A DNA stretch of 64,000 bases from Sugiyamaella lignohabitans (GCF_001640025.1 NC_031673.1:1054001-1118000); one strand, 5' to 3'; shown: positions 20,905-32,831, counted from the stretch's first letter. Numbers and translations are program-made. The notes: generated by a model from the letters alone, not told the origin.

Positions 20905-23280
20905 CTATTATTGTCGCCAATCAACTACTCAGCATTGGTATATGATACCAAGTCATCAGTAGACCACTCAGTAAAAATTCAGCTGTCTCTTGCCAACAGC
21001 ATATGGTCTGGTATTGACACATTGGGATGTCTACTTTGTCTCAGAATAATTCTTTCCTTTATTCTACCTGAAGCAATTATATTTTACCTGGTGACATTAC
21101 TATTAGCTGTCTTGACAGTAAGATTTTCAAATGAGAGAACCGTTTTTACAATTTCTTCTCCACTTACGTGGTCAATGTTAAATGACATTTTGCTACTCAT
21201 TCCATCTGTCATCAAGGATCATGAGGAAGATGAAGTGAACAACTATAAAAATATTATTATTAATAATAGTTATATTATATTTAATAGTAATTTATCATTC
21301 TAATACTAATAAATCATTATTAATACAAGATAATATTAATAATATTAAACGTTTATTATCAAGTAATCCTGGATTAGAATATATAGTATTAATATTATTA
21401 AATATATTTGCTATGTCATTATTTACTATTTTTAAAGTTTTATTATTTATGTCAGCTGGTTCAATTATTCATGGCCTTATTATCCTCATGTGTGTCTTTC
21501 TTTCACAATTATCTGTTTTTCAATTTTTGACGAAAAAAAGTTTTATATTGAAACGGAACGTTCGTGAAGTGGATGAGCTTATCCAAGTACTAGCCAACTG
21601 TAGTATACGCCAGGGGGATACTAGTCGTCCTGAGCCGAATTCGGAAATAGTTAATGCTAGAATTCAATTCGTAGATGTCACGCTCACTTTCCCGTCTGCT
21701 TCTGAACCATCATTAGTCAATTTCAATCTAACTATGGAACCAAGTCAATGCTTTGGACTAGTCAGTGGTTCTAGTGCTGAGATGCTAGGCCAGTCTGCTG
21801 CTATTCTTGATCTAATCAGTGGCAGTATGCACCTGATTCTGGCCAAGTACTAGTAGATGGACAAGACCCAGCTATAATCAGAACTATTTCACGACAGACA
21901 GATTGCTACTATCTGTGCTTAAAATATGGACATTATTGATGAAAGCATTTATGACTACGTCTATAAAGGGCTAATTTGGTACTAAGTACGAGTAATATGA
22001 TTCTGTAGGGCAACATAGAATGATGATGCGTGTTGCAAAGAAGCTGGTCAATGGCATATAGCAAACCCCCAATCGCTACAATCACAGGCAGCCAATGGTA
22101 GATACTCTCTATGGCGGAATGTCGGAAACTGACAATTGCGAATTCACTGGTATCTAAACCAACAATTGCTCTTGTGGACCAATACGCCCTTCCTTCTATT
22201 TCTAGTATACTGCATCAAATATCTAAGAACAAGACGACAGTATTGGTTCCCTATTACGGTTCTGGATTACGGCTAACAGATCTGGTACTTATGCTGTCGC
22301 ATGGTTAGATAATTGAGGATGGCACACATTCCGAATTATCGAAATCTTGTGCGGGATACCAAGTATTGACTAGACACTGGAAATCGAAGCGTAGATGTAG
22401 TGTGAATTCATTGACTAGCAGTCCTGGAGTATTGATACCTGAAAAATTTTAACGCTCCCTCTAAAATGGTCACACAGCGGATTTCGATTTGAAGTCTGTG
22501 TCCTTTACAAACTTGGCCACAACAACAATATTCTGTGCTTTAGGAGTCAGTATAGTTACGAAATTTTTTATTGGTATTAGAATAACAATTGAATCTATTA
22601 CCAATGATACAAAATATAGAACTGCTTATTGGCTTCGCAGGCTAGCTTTTCAATAGCGGAACTGAGTATTATCGTAGGGGTGGACTTGTTATTTGCTGCC
22701 GCCCAGTATTTGCACTCAACCATTCATTTAATAGCCTCATAAATTTGGCATTGTTCTCAACCGTCTATGTGTTTTATGGTTGTGGTTAATTATTTAAACT
22801 GGAAGCTTGGTTTGATCACCGTCGGCTATATGTTACATGCTCTATACAGCGGTTACTTAAGCTCAAATTGCGGACTGAGAATACAAATCAGATAACTGAT
22901 ACTTATCAATCCAACCGGAACCAACTTGCGGAGTCCCTAACTAGCTGTCATGCATCTCAACAATTTTACGATAACGTGGAATCTGAGTTAAAACGGTTCT
23001 TCAAACGGAGACGTAGCAATACAAAACTTCTTCATGCTATTATGCTCATTATAACGTTTGTAACTCTTTTCGATCGGTTCACTCTATCTCCTTTATTATA
23101 ATGTGTCTCAGAGATGATCATGGTCTTTTTTGATAGCCGCCTCATTTGGGTCTCTCCTGAATGGAGTGCTATTTCCTGCTATCTTTGCGCCGTATGTATA
23201 TTGATTGATAAAAAATCTTTAATGCAGAATATTATCTCTTATCTCATCTTCTTTTCATATATTATCATTGTACCTATGGT
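20905..23280 (+). pseudogene. Decayed ABC transporter (ABCB-like), interrupted
   Basis: Reading-frame fragments fit one full-size ABC exporter in order. A membrane region lies at about 20911-21236 (LCLRIILSFILPEAIIFYLV). A linker and first nucleotide-binding domain follow at about 21470-22340, with IQFVDVTLTFPSASEPSLVNF, a ruined Walker A, VLVDGQDPAIIRTISRQ, a degraded signature (LSMAECRKLTIA), a Walker B remnant (PTIALVDQ) and IIEDGTHSEL. A second membrane region follows at about 22490-23270. Stops and frameshifts break it throughout, and no second ATP domain is seen. A Ste6/MDR-type origin is possible but unproven. An AT-rich mitochondrial-like insert splits the N-terminal half. No GCE is present. 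Confidence 0.6.
21240..21473 (+). other. Probable mitochondrial DNA insertion (NUMT), nad5-like
   Basis: This ~235 bp patch is far more AT-rich than its flanks. Its right end reads FKVLLFMSAGSIIHG, which matches the conserved FFKALLF(M/L)SAGSIIH block of mitochondrial NADH dehydrogenase subunit 5. The left part looks like mitochondrial intergenic or intron sequence. It sits inside the ABC pseudogene, between transporter-like segments that resume on both sides. The identity rests on this short motif and the composition. Confidence 0.55.
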
Positions 23281-23738
23281 ACTCTAATTAGATTTTCTGA
23301 CAGGTTATCGATGTTCCAGACCCACATCCCCTGAAACAGGCACGCTCGGAGTAAGCGCGCCTATCAAATTGGTCTGATATGAAGATCTGCGTGATAACAC
23401 CGTCGATCTTCAAACTCTGATAAGCCCAAAACTGTCAAAATAGACATGACTGTTGATACTATTATATTTTTAAGCTCACTATATATATCTTAGCTCCTAG
23501 CCCTCGGCCATGTACAGAAACAGCAACTAGGAACGAAACTTTATTTCGGAGGTGGTGCGTTTATGGATATCGATACAACTTTCTGAACTGGTCAGCGAGA
23601 TCTAGACATTGAGACATTGAGATCTGCCAGGGGGTAAAATAGCCGCCATATTATATAAATTCAGGTATAAACCAGTTGTGTTGTCATTGTTGAAATTTTT
23701 TTTGACTTATCAGCTCTCCCAGAGTTTTATCAGTCATC
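23281..23738 (+). promoter_or_regulatory. Permease promoter region with TATA box
   Basis: A TATATAAAT box lies at 23652-23660, about 80 bp before the permease ATG at 23739. No gene is seen in the rest of the stretch. Confidence 0.5.
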
Positions 23739-25295
23739 ATGGAAGAACCAGGTAATAGTAAATATGATGACACCTTACTTCTTGAACAATTCGGCTACAA
23801 ACAGGAACTGAAACGAAGTTTCAGTTTACTTTCTATGTGCGGTTTCTGTTTTGCCATTCTATCATGTTGGACTGCTCTAGGAGGATCGCTGGTTGAGGCT
23901 ATGAATGCAGGTGGTCCCGTTGCCCTCGTTTGGGGATGGATCATTGTGTGTGCCTTTTCACTCATGGTGGCTCTATCACTGGCAGAGCTGGCCAGTGCGT
24001 ATCCTGTTGCTGGTGGTCAGTATTCTTGGGTCCTAATACTGTGTAGAGGCACGAAATGGGGAAAAGGACTCTCTTATGCTACTGCCTTTATTCAGTTGGC
24101 AGGTCTGATCTGTATGGGATCAACTGCTCTCTACCAATTTGGTTCATTTGCGTGTGGATTGGGAGTCCTTAACAGTGATGGTGAGACATGGGAACCTAAA
24201 GATTGGCAAGTTGTTTTGATTTGTTGGGCTCTCTGTTTGGTTTGCCTAGTTATCAACATTTTTATAAATAAGATGCTTCACCATATCAGTAAATTCGCCC
24301 TTTGGTGGACTATTGGAGGCTTTATCGTGTGTACTGTGACAATTCTAGCAGTGTCAAAGTATAAGCAGGACGCTAGTTTTGTATTTACAGGGTATATCAA
24401 TAATAGTGGATGGAATAACAATGGCATGGCGGTATTTTTCCTGCAGAATGCTGCTTACGGAATGTGTTGTTATGATGCACCTTGTCATATGGGAGAAGAA
24501 ATGGAAAACGCAAGTAGAGATATCGCTAGGGCTGTGGTACTTAGTGTCGTAGTTGGATTTGTTACCGGGTTTGCTTTTGTTCTAGCCCTTTTGTTCTGTA
24601 TCCGAGATCTGGATACTGTGGCCGCAACTGCAACTGGGGTTCCTTTATTGGAAATCTTTTTCCAGAGCACCAACAATAGCAAAGCAGGAGCTAGCTGTCT
24701 CCTAGTCATTATCATGGTTTGCCAGTTTCTTGCATCCAATGGTCTGCTTACTGAAGGATCGAGATCAGTATATGCTTTTGCTAGAGACGGTGCGTTTCCA
24801 TATCAAATCAACAAATACATGGGCACAGTAAACTCCAATTACGATGTGCCAATCTGTGCACTTATCTTCTGTGCTGTATTGCAATGTGCGTTCATCGCCA
24901 TCTATTTCGGATCTAGTACTGCCTTCTTTACAGTCATTTCGATCGCCACTGTGGGTCTCTACGTGTCTTACCTTGTGCCCATTATTGTGGTAATGTTTCG
25001 ACGGAAGCTTAAGACTGCCGGATACTATAATCTCGGCAGATGGGGTCTTTGGGTTAACGCTCCAGCCGCCTTGTTTTTGATTTACACCTCTGTATGCTTC
25101 TTCTTCCCGACAGCATTGCCCATCACGGGAGACAACATGAACTACACGATCGCTGCGTTTGCAGTTTGTGCGATTCTTGGGTTGCTCTCCTGGTTTTTAG
25201 GAGGTCGTCACACCTACGGTACTCTAACTGAATCAGAGTTCTTAGAAGGTGTCCGTGATGAACCGGTCGTCGAGATTGTGGAACAAAAGAGATAA
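23739..25295 (+). CDS. APC-superfamily permease (amino acid/GABA/choline type)
   Basis: 518 residues with about twelve hydrophobic segments. The N terminus (LLEQFGYKQELKRSFSLLSM) and the block PVAGGQYSWV (about 85-94) are hallmarks of the fungal amino acid/choline transporter family that includes Uga4, Hnm1 and Bio5. FLASNGLLTEGSRSVYAFAR and DGAFPYQINKY are further family blocks. It is expected at the plasma membrane or vacuole; the substrate cannot be told from sequence reading. The frame is intact despite decayed neighbours. No GCE lies within 1 kb of its stop, unlike most genes in the window. Confidence 0.88.
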   Translation: MEEPGNSKYDDTLLLEQFGYKQELKRSFSLLSMCGFCFAILSCWTALGGSLVEAMNAGGPVALVWGWIIVCAFSLMVALSLAELASAYPVAGGQYSWVLILCRGTKWGKGLSYATAFIQLAGLICMGSTALYQFGSFACGLGVLNSDGETWEPKDWQVVLICWALCLVCLVINIFINKMLHHISKFALWWTIGGFIVCTVTILAVSKYKQDASFVFTGYINNSGWNNNGMAVFFLQNAAYGMCCYDAPCHMGEEMENASRDIARAVVLSVVVGFVTGFAFVLALLFCIRDLDTVAATATGVPLLEIFFQSTNNSKAGASCLLVIIMVCQFLASNGLLTEGSRSVYAFARDGAFPYQINKYMGTVNSNYDVPICALIFCAVLQCAFIAIYFGSSTAFFTVISIATVGLYVSYLVPIIVVMFRRKLKTAGYYNLGRWGLWVNAPAALFLIYTSVCFFFPTALPITGDNMNYTIAAFAVCAILGLLSWFLGGRHTYGTLTESEFLEGVRDEPVVEIVEQKR

Positions 25296-26324
25296 AAGTA
25301 TTCATGGTGTCCTGCATATATATTGCTTTTTTCTCTCCCTATTGTTTTATGTTTTTATTATATTTTATATTTTATGACGAAGTAAATTTTCTAATAAGCT
25401 GTCTCATTTCGGCTAATGTTTTTTTCTCGTATATAAAAACAAATTAAGGTTTCTACTGCTGCATTTGCATGATGCATATGCATAGAATAACTGGCGTGAG
25501 CTTGACTACGAGGCTAATCGCTCTCAAGGCGGGAAAAACCAAGAGCATCAATTATCGGCCGAGGCATGAACCGTTTCGCACAGATCTGTTTCGAGGCTTG
25601 TAACTTGTTGCTCGATCCCAAATATTTCGAACTACTGGGCTAGCCTAATTAATATTCCAATCGACACTAGGTCGCTTATTTTAAGACGGGCGATTGGGTT
25701 TAAACTTAGAATTTCAACTATCTAGAGTGCCGTATTAGAACTGATAACTATTATATAGCACTTTGAAACATATTATGGCAGTCAATCTGACAATCAGGAG
25801 CTCATGCCAGGGGGGTGGGAAAAAAAATTTAAAACCTGTCAGGGCCCGTTCTACTGCCAACGCTAATTACCCATTTCGGGGCAACAAGGTTAAGAATATT
25901 AATACTCAATCAGGGTTCGCTTATTCTTGGTTGTTTAAAATCAAACTGCTAGTTCCCCGCCCGCCCTAAACATTTGTTCTTTGCTAAATCCAAACGTGCT
26001 TCCGTGCATAAGCTCGGCAACGTTGAGTTCCAAATCCGGGTATTCCTTTGATTTGATCCCCTTTTGAGCATCATTGACATCGATCAAGTAGATCCCCCTG
26101 AAGTGATGATACATTATACTGCCAGAGTGCTATGCAGTGTTAAACCAGTATACATATATTTTTTGTTCAATATTTTTAGTACTTCTAAATTTTCTTTTAG
26201 TTCATTGGCATAAGACCTCTGGGGATTTTCATGGCTTTTTAATCAACCTCATGATTCTTTTGAAAAGAAAATATTGTCGAGAAGGAACTGAATACCTCTG
26301 CAGTAGAATTCGAGCGGTGGGGTG

Positions 26325-26464
26325 TGCCTCCGGCGGCTGGGGCTCCGCCCCAGACCCTGGTTGCTCCTCTCGCTGCGCTCAAGTCTTTGTGTCGACGGTC
26401 GGTGCTATTCTCCTGCGAAGCAGGAGCTACCAGGGTCTGGGGCGGAGCCCCAGCCGCCGGAGGC
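26325..26464. repeat. GCE inverted pair, orphan
   Basis: Plus copy 26325-26385 (A tail, altered end CAAGTC) and minus copy 26409-26464 (B tail), loop about 23 bp. No gene or intron recognised around it. Confidence 0.94.
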
Positions 26465-26487
26465 ATGCCCCACCCCCTGGTAATTAG

Positions 26488-26553
26488 GGATTACCCGGAA
26501 AACGGCTGGTAGCTAGGTCGATAACGTGGAAGTTGAAAGCAAAGCCGGGTAAC
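26488..26553. mobile_element. MITE-like short repeat, copy 1
   Basis: 66 bp with ends GGATTACCCGGA and GCAAAGCCGGGTAAC, i.e. 8-bp inverted termini TTACCCGG/CCGGGTAA. A second copy of nearly equal length is at 60543-60610. The ends are conserved and the interior is diverged. MITE identity is inference. Confidence 0.4.
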
Positions 26554-27295
26554 ATGATCACCGAGACCTACATTTGGGCCCCCCCATTACACATTATATT
26601 AGCAATTCCAGCTAACAGCATGAGTTGGTTTATACGGTTATTTGTCCAAGATAAAAATCCAAGCTAATATTTTCAGCTATTGTGCTCAACTAGTGTTACT
26701 GCTCCGTAGGCTAAGTTTGGTAGCAAACAGTGCTAAATCGACTTGTGTCTCCAGACGGTCAAATTTAACTAGTAATTGTGGCTCCAGCTCATGCGACGAG
26801 CTTCAAGATCAATTGACCAAACCAAAATCTCCATCTGAGCGTGTCCAACTAAATTTTCTCTCCAGTTGCAGGGCCCTGGTGATGCGAGGTTATATGACCG
26901 CTGCAGCGTAGGTTTGGCATGCACCAACCGTGAAGACTTGAACTATCCCAAAAAATATTTCCAATCCGTGAAATTAGAACTAGTTGTCAAACATAATAAC
27001 AACGAAATTCTTGCCTAGCTAGTCCTGGTCGAAAGTTAAGCAGACTAAAATCGATGTTTTTCCCGGCTATGGTATCAAACCTGTAGTCCGGGTAACACCA
27101 GAAATATGGAAGTGAGAATAATTTCATCTAGAATGTGAAATATCAATTCAGTAATCCAGCACCTAAACAAGACTTCAAAACATATATCCAATAAATCCAA
27201 AACCGAAAAAAATATAACCATTTCCGCTCCTAACATTCCTGTTCTGCTGGCTGTCTACACACCAGGTAACACCGGAACTCAGTGGGTGCACCTCT

Positions 27296-27356
27296 GCCTC
27301 CGGCGGCTGGGGCTCCGCCCCAGACCCCGCTGCTCCTCTCGCTCCGCTCGAGTCGG
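27296..27356 (+). repeat. Orphan GCE copy, A tail
   Basis: Intact plus copy with joint ACCCCGCTG; no recognised gene ends upstream. Confidence 0.94.
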
Positions 27357-27441
27357 GCTCCTGGGTCCCCTTTCAATTAACTTTTGGGGATGTTTCTCCA
27401 TTTGCTCGGCAGTCTAGACTGGACCCTGACAGTTTCCTGAT

Positions 27442-27520
27442 GACCCCGTTTGGAGACCATAAGCTACCATATCGTACTAACGGGGTCGCTTGATATAGGC
27501 GGTTTCAGGGGGGTCGAGTT
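27442..27520 (+). repeat. Second repeat family copy
   Basis: Best match to 20322-20400; contains AACGGGGTCGCTTGATATAG and GGGGGGTCGAGTTTTT. It lies about 85 bp after a GCE, as copy 20322 lies right after one. Confidence 0.65.
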
Positions 27521-27817
27521 TTTGATAAATCTCAGTTTCAGCGTATATACAGGAACTAAAGTAGACTCTATGTCTCACAGAAGCACACTGCTCCAGTTTA
27601 TTAGACCATTGTACCAGTGCCGGTGCGGTAGAAGGCGTCCTGATATCGAGCCCTGGAACCACTGATAAGTACGGCGGTTAGGGCTGATATGCGAGATAAC
27701 GGTATCGCCAAACCCAGCGAGACCCGGGTCAAGCCGACCCAAGCCATTTCCACCCAAACCCGCCAAAAAACCACCCCCAAATTCCACCTCGCCGTCCCCC
27801 TGACCGTCCCTCCACGC

Positions 27818-27878
27818 CCGACTCGAGCGCAGCGAGAGGAGCCGTGGGGTCTGGGGCGCAGCCCCAGCCGCCGGAGGC
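27818..27878 (-). repeat. Orphan GCE copy, A tail
   Basis: Intact minus copy, loop GCG in the sense strand shown, about 600 bp upstream of the myosin ATG. Confidence 0.94.
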
Positions 27879-28487
27879 AACAACCCCCGACCCCCGTCCC
27901 CGACGACAGCCGCACCATACCCTGTGACGGGGCGGTGCTGGAGGCACGGCTCAACGGGGGGAGTTTGGGTGGGTGCAGATATCAGCAGGTGCAGCAGCGG
28001 CAGCGGCAACGGGCCCGGGTGGGTGATAAAGGCCACTGGCTGGCTGACTGGCAGCTGGCTCGATACAGCCTCTCACAGGTCATTTTCCGGACCAGATTTG
28101 TTCGCCTGAGCATAGTTGGACGTGCAATTGACAGAGCTTTTTCGGGAATTTCGATCCATTGGGTACATCCAAGGACTTATATCGACCCAGAGAGCACCGG
28201 AGCTGATTCTAGCAGCTGTTTTTTGTATATAAATAGAGAACCGAGTCACGGCACCAGGACCCAGTTCCACGGACATTGCCAGAAATCATCCGGATCGAAC
28301 CACAAAAACCCATCATTTGCATTGCAATAGACGTCAAAACAGTCGATTTGGACCAGTTTTTTTCCAGTCTACAAACTAGAGAACCGTCTGGATTCCTGAA
28401 CAAACAAACCAACGAAGAAACTAACAAGTGAGCGAAGAACTACGGTGAAAGACCAGTGAAACAGACGCATTCACCGACTCATTTGCC

Positions 28488-31400
28488 ATGGCCATCACGA
28501 AACGAGCGGCCCGTAAAGCGCAGGGCCAGACCAAAGCCCCGCCTCCTAAACGAGGCGAGGGCAACGGCAAAATCAATAAAGCAACCTTCGACCTCGCCAA
28601 AAAGAAAGAGGTCGGCGTTTCGGACCTCACGCTCCTCAGCAAGGTCTCGGACGAGGCCATCAACGACAACCTCAAAAAAAGGTTCGACAACGGCACCATT
28701 TACACATACATCGGCCATGTGGTAAGTTCCGGACATGCCTCCGGCGGCTGGGGCTGCGTCCCAGACCCCCTGGCTCCTCTCGCTTCGCTCGAGTCGGGCG
28801 TTGACGATGCCCTCCATTCTCCTGCGAAGCAGGAGCAACCAGGGTCAGGGGCGGAGCCCCAGCCGCCGGAGGCATGAACCCATAGAAGAGTGACTAACGG
28901 AGCAGCTGATTTCTGTAAACCCGTTCCGTGATTTGGGCATTTACACGGACCAAGTGCTCGACTCGTACAAGGGTAAGAGCAGGTTGGAGGTGGCTCCACA
29001 TGTGTTTGCCATTGCCGAGGCCATGTATTATAACATGAAATCGTACTCGGAGAGCCAGTGTGTGATCATTTCTGGCGAGTCAGGTGCCGGAAAGACCGAG
29101 GCCGCCAAGCGGATTATGCAGTATATCGCATCGGTGTCGGGTGGAAGTGCCAGCTCAGATATCCAGCGAATCAAGGATATGGTTCTGGCTACTAACCCGT
29201 TGCTGGAATCGTTTGGTTGTGCTAAGACGCTGCGTAATGATAATTCGTCGCGTCATGGAAAGTATTTAGAGATTCTGTTTAATGGTCAGGGTGAACCGGT
29301 AGGTGCTCAGATCACAAACTATTTACTGGAAAAGGCCCGTGTGGTGGGCCAGATCCGTAACGAACGGAATTTCCATATCTTTTATCAGTTTACAAAGGGT
29401 GCCACTCAACAGTATAGAGAGGTTTATGGCATCCAGGGCCCTGAAACGTATCTTTATACATCGGCCAGTAAGTGTACTTCGGTCGATAGTATTGACGATG
29501 TCAAGGACTTTCAAGAGACGATTAATGCTATGAAGGTTATAGGTCTTACTCAGGACGAACAGGACTCGGTGTTTAGATTACTCGCAGCGATATTATGGAT
29601 CGGTAATATCGATTTTATTGAGAACGATGAGGGCAGTCAGATTAGAGACAGCTCGGTCCCGAACTTTGTCGCTTATTTGTTGGATGTAGACGCTGCCAGC
29701 ATTGAAAAGGCTCTTACGATTCGAATCGTAGAAACGTCGCGTGGTGGACGTCGTGGTTCGGTTTATGAGAGTCCTTTGAATGTGGTTCAGGCCAAAGCAG
29801 TTCGAGACGCTCTTGCCAAGGCTATTTACGATAAATTGTTTGACTGGATTGTTTACAGAGTGAATGAGTCGTTAAAGGCACAGAAGGGAAGCAGCTCGCT
29901 GTCAATTGGTATTCTGGATATTTACGGGTTTGAGATTTTTGAAAACAACAGTTTTGAACAGATCTGTATCAACTATGTCAATGAGAAACTGCAGCAGATT
30001 TTTATTCAGTTGACGTTGAAATCCGAACAGGAAGAGTATGTTCGGGAACAGATCAGCTGGACTCCTATTGATTATTTCAATAACAAGGTGGTGTGTGATT
30101 TGATTGAGGAAAGACGTCCCCCCGGTATTTTCTCGGTATTGAACGATGCAGTGGCTACAGCACATGCTGATTCAGGAGCTGCTGACCAGAATTTCGCCAT
30201 GAAATTGAGTATGTTATCGAGTAACGCACATTTTGAACAGCGTCAAAACAAGTTTTTGATCAAGCATTATGCTGGTGATGTCATGTACGATATCAATGGT
30301 ATGACTGATAAGAATAAAGACCAGCTGTTGAAAGATTTGTTGGTGCTTATTGATGGTTCTAGCAATCAGTTTTTGAAACAACTGTTTCCTGATCAGGTCG
30401 ATACTGACAGTCGTAAGAGACCTCCTACTGCCAGTGACAAGATCAAGAAATCTGCCAATGCTCTTATGGATACATTAGCTCAGGCCCAACCGTCGTATAT
30501 CCGTACTATTAAACCCAATCAGCATCGGTCGCCATCTGAATACGACGAAAAAGCCGTGCTTCACCAGGTTAAGTATCTTGGTTTGAAGGAAAATGTGCGT
30601 ATTCGTCGAGCTGGTTTTGCATACAGACAAACTTTTGACAAGTTTGTCGAGCGGTTTTATCTGCTGTCGAGAAAAACGTCATATGCAGGAGATTTTATTT
30701 GGCAAGGAGATTCTCGTTCGGCTACTATTCAAATCTTCAAGGATACAGGAATCCCGGCTTCCGAGTACCAAATGGGTGTTACAAAGGCATTTATCAAGAC
30801 TCCCGAGACTCTATTTGCACTTGAACACATGAGAGACATGTATTGGCATAACATGGCAGCCCGTATCCAAAGAGCTTGGCGACGACACCAGAAGTTTAAG
30901 GCCGACTGTGCCACTAAAATCCAGCGTGCCTGGAGAGAGGCTAAAGGAAGTAAAAAGTATATTGAACTTCGTGAAAGAGGCCATGCCGTGCTTAAGAATC
31001 AGAAAGAACGTCGTAGAATGAGTTTACTTGGATACAGACGATTCTGGGGTGATTATCTGGCTTGTAATGTCAAGAATTCGCCAGGTGGCTTTATGATGAA
31101 AGCTATTGGTGTAACTGACACAGTGCGATTCTCGTGTCGTGGCGAGATTTTGTTTGCAAAGTTTGGTCGGTCGAGTCAGCGTTTGGATAGAGTTTTTATC
31201 CTGACTGCTGGTAAATTTTTTGTGGTTGCCGAATCGGTTATACAGAACCAGCTGTCGTTCGTCGTTGAACACACGTATGCTGCCTCGTCAATTCGAAGTG
31301 TGTCAATGACGAATCTTCGAGACGATTGGTTTGCACTGAATACGGGATCTTCCAGTGAGCCTGAACCGCTGTTATGGTGTTATTTCAAGACCGAACTTGT

Positions 31401-32493
31401 TACGTTGTTGAATGTGCCAGTGAAAATCGGGCCCACAATTCAGTACAATAAAAAGCCCGGTAAGCCCAGTACAGTGAAATCTCAACGAGACGAGACTGCT
31501 CCACCCAACTACGATGCTTATAAGAGTGGAACGATCCGTGTTCGAACTGGTCAACCTGCCAACTCAGTATCAGAACCAATTCCAAAACCCAAACCAAAGG
31601 TTAAATCAGCCACTACCACCAGATCTACACCTGCTGCCAAACCTAAAACCCGTCGTCCTCCTCCTAGAGCACCCACTGTTACTGCTCTACCCTCACAAGC
31701 AGCTGCTGGAGTCCCACCTCCACGAGCCGCCAACACCTACAGCTACCCTTCATCGACCCCAGCAGCAGCATCATCAATTCCAGCCGGTCCTGCTGTTACA
31801 GCCCAACCTGCCTCGATGACCAACAACACCCTTGGATCCGGACCAGGAGCAGCAGCTGCTGCTGCCGCTGCCGCTGCTATGTCACACACCACCTCTTCGG
31901 CCCGACAAGCACCTGTGAAAGCAACTCCTTCGCCAGCAGTTCCCGCACAAAGAACCTCACCAGCTGCTAAACGAGTATCACGAGTACCCCCTCCACCACC
32001 TGTGGCATCCTCTAAACCGTCACCACCGCCTCCAGCACCACCTGCTCAACCGACTGCCAAAGCACTTTACGACTATGCCGGCACAAGACCGAACGAACTG
32101 TCTATCTCCAAAGACGAGATAGTCTATGTTCTCCAGAAAGCCGATAACGGCTGGTGGCTAGCGGAAAAACTCGATAAATCGGCTCAAGGATGGACCCCTG
32201 CCTCGTACGTGGAAGAAATCAAGGTCGAATCTGCACCCCCTGCTGCCGCCAGAAAAGCTCCTCCACCCGCACCACCCAAGAAGAAAGCCATTGGCTCGGC
32301 ACTGACGCCCAATGGCGGAGCCGCCACGCCTTCTTCCGACCAAACCCCGTCACCAACGCTCGCGTCTGGCCTCGCCGAGGCACTCAAACAGAAAAACCAG
32401 GCCACAAACCACCTCGCGGGCGGACTCGCCGACGCCCTCAAAGCACGGGCCGGCCGCCACGAAAGCGAAGACGAGGGAGACGACGACTGGTAA
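28488..32493 (+). CDS. MYO5: Class I myosin Myo3/Myo5 (two exons)
   Basis: Exons 28488-28721 and 28906-32493 join in phase 0 to give 1273 residues. Exon 1 carries [20 protein letters not shown] and YIGHV; exon 2 resumes at [11 protein letters not shown], the standard motor sequence. The P-loop is GESGAGKT (about 136-143). The TEDS-rule phosphosite is Ser363 in [11 protein letters not shown]. Two IQ motifs ([16 protein letters not shown]), a TH1 tail, an Ala/Pro-rich TH2 region, an SH3 domain (AKALYDYAG ... WWLAEKL) and a final acidic EDEGDDDW (Arp2/3-activating type) follow. By family knowledge it drives endocytic actin patch assembly. The intron contains a GCE pair. A GCE head fragment lies 36 bp and a full copy 67 bp after the stop. 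Confidence 0.97.
28722..28905 (+). other. MYO5 intron
   Basis: 184 bp, donor GTAAGT, branch ACTAAC, acceptor GGAGCAG 7 bases later. Exon junction YIGHV/LISVN is exactly the family sequence. About three quarters of the intron is a GCE pair. Confidence 0.95.
28737..28873. repeat. GCE inverted pair in MYO5 intron
   Basis: Plus copy 28737-28797 (A tail; one stem mutation, GCGTCCCAG) and minus copy 28819-28873 (B tail; GTCAGGGGC). Sense first. Confidence 0.95.
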
Positions 32494-32528
32494 CCGAATA
32501 AACTCTCTTTTTTTTTTTGGCCGTTCCT

Positions 32529-32714
32529 GCCTCCGGCGGGTGGTTCTGGGGGCCCTGCTGCCTCCGGCGGCTGGGGCTGCGCCCCAGACCCCGTGGCTCC
32601 TGCTTCGCAGGAGACTGCTGGGATCGTAGACGGTGACCGGGACCGTCGACGCCCCGACTCGAGCGTAGCGAGAGGAGCCGGGGGGTCTGGGGCGCAGCCC
32701 CAGCCGCCGGAGGC
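32529..32714. repeat. GCE fragment plus inverted pair 3' of MYO5
   Basis: Head-only fragment at 32529-32553, full plus copy 32560-32613 (B tail), minus copy 32654-32714 (A tail). The minus copy ends 46 bp before the tRNA-Gly gene. Confidence 0.93.
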
Positions 32715-32760
32715 TGCAGGGCTCAAGTACGAGCCCGGGAATTTCAAATCACAAGTGGCA

Positions 32761-32831
32761 GGCCACTTGGTGTAGTGGTAACATAGCAGACTTCCAATCT
32801 GCTGCCACGGGTTCGATTCCCGTAGTGGTCA
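32761..32831 (+). tRNA. tRNA-Gly, anticodon UCC
   Basis: Folds by eye: acceptor GGCCACT with AGTGGTC, anticodon stem GCAGA with TCTGC around loop CTTCCAA (anticodon TCC), T arm ACGGG-TTCGATT-CCCGT, discriminator A. A- and B-box sequences are present (TGGTGTAGTGG; GGTTCGATTCC) and a T run for Pol III termination follows immediately. There is no intron. It reads GGA codons. Confidence 0.95.

Larger units (their letters stand above)
25296..28487. other. Gene-poor spacer with repeats, 5' region of MYO5
   Basis: No convincing gene. It contains four GCE copies (26325, 26409, 27296, 27818), a copy of the second repeat family (27442-27520) and a small element with TTACCCGG ends (26488-26553). The final few hundred bases are presumably the myosin promoter and leader. 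Confidence 0.6.

Noticed and set aside
21413..21853. A single intact 146-codon gene inside the ABC region
   Set aside because: It fuses mitochondrial-like sequence to a damaged nucleotide-binding domain; it is better explained as an insert within a pseudogene.
27010..27100. 5S rRNA-like string (AAGTTAAGCAGAC) and a similar one near 47203
   Set aside because: Only about 10 bases match. No 5S fold or internal promoter set could be traced, and no T run follows at the right distance.
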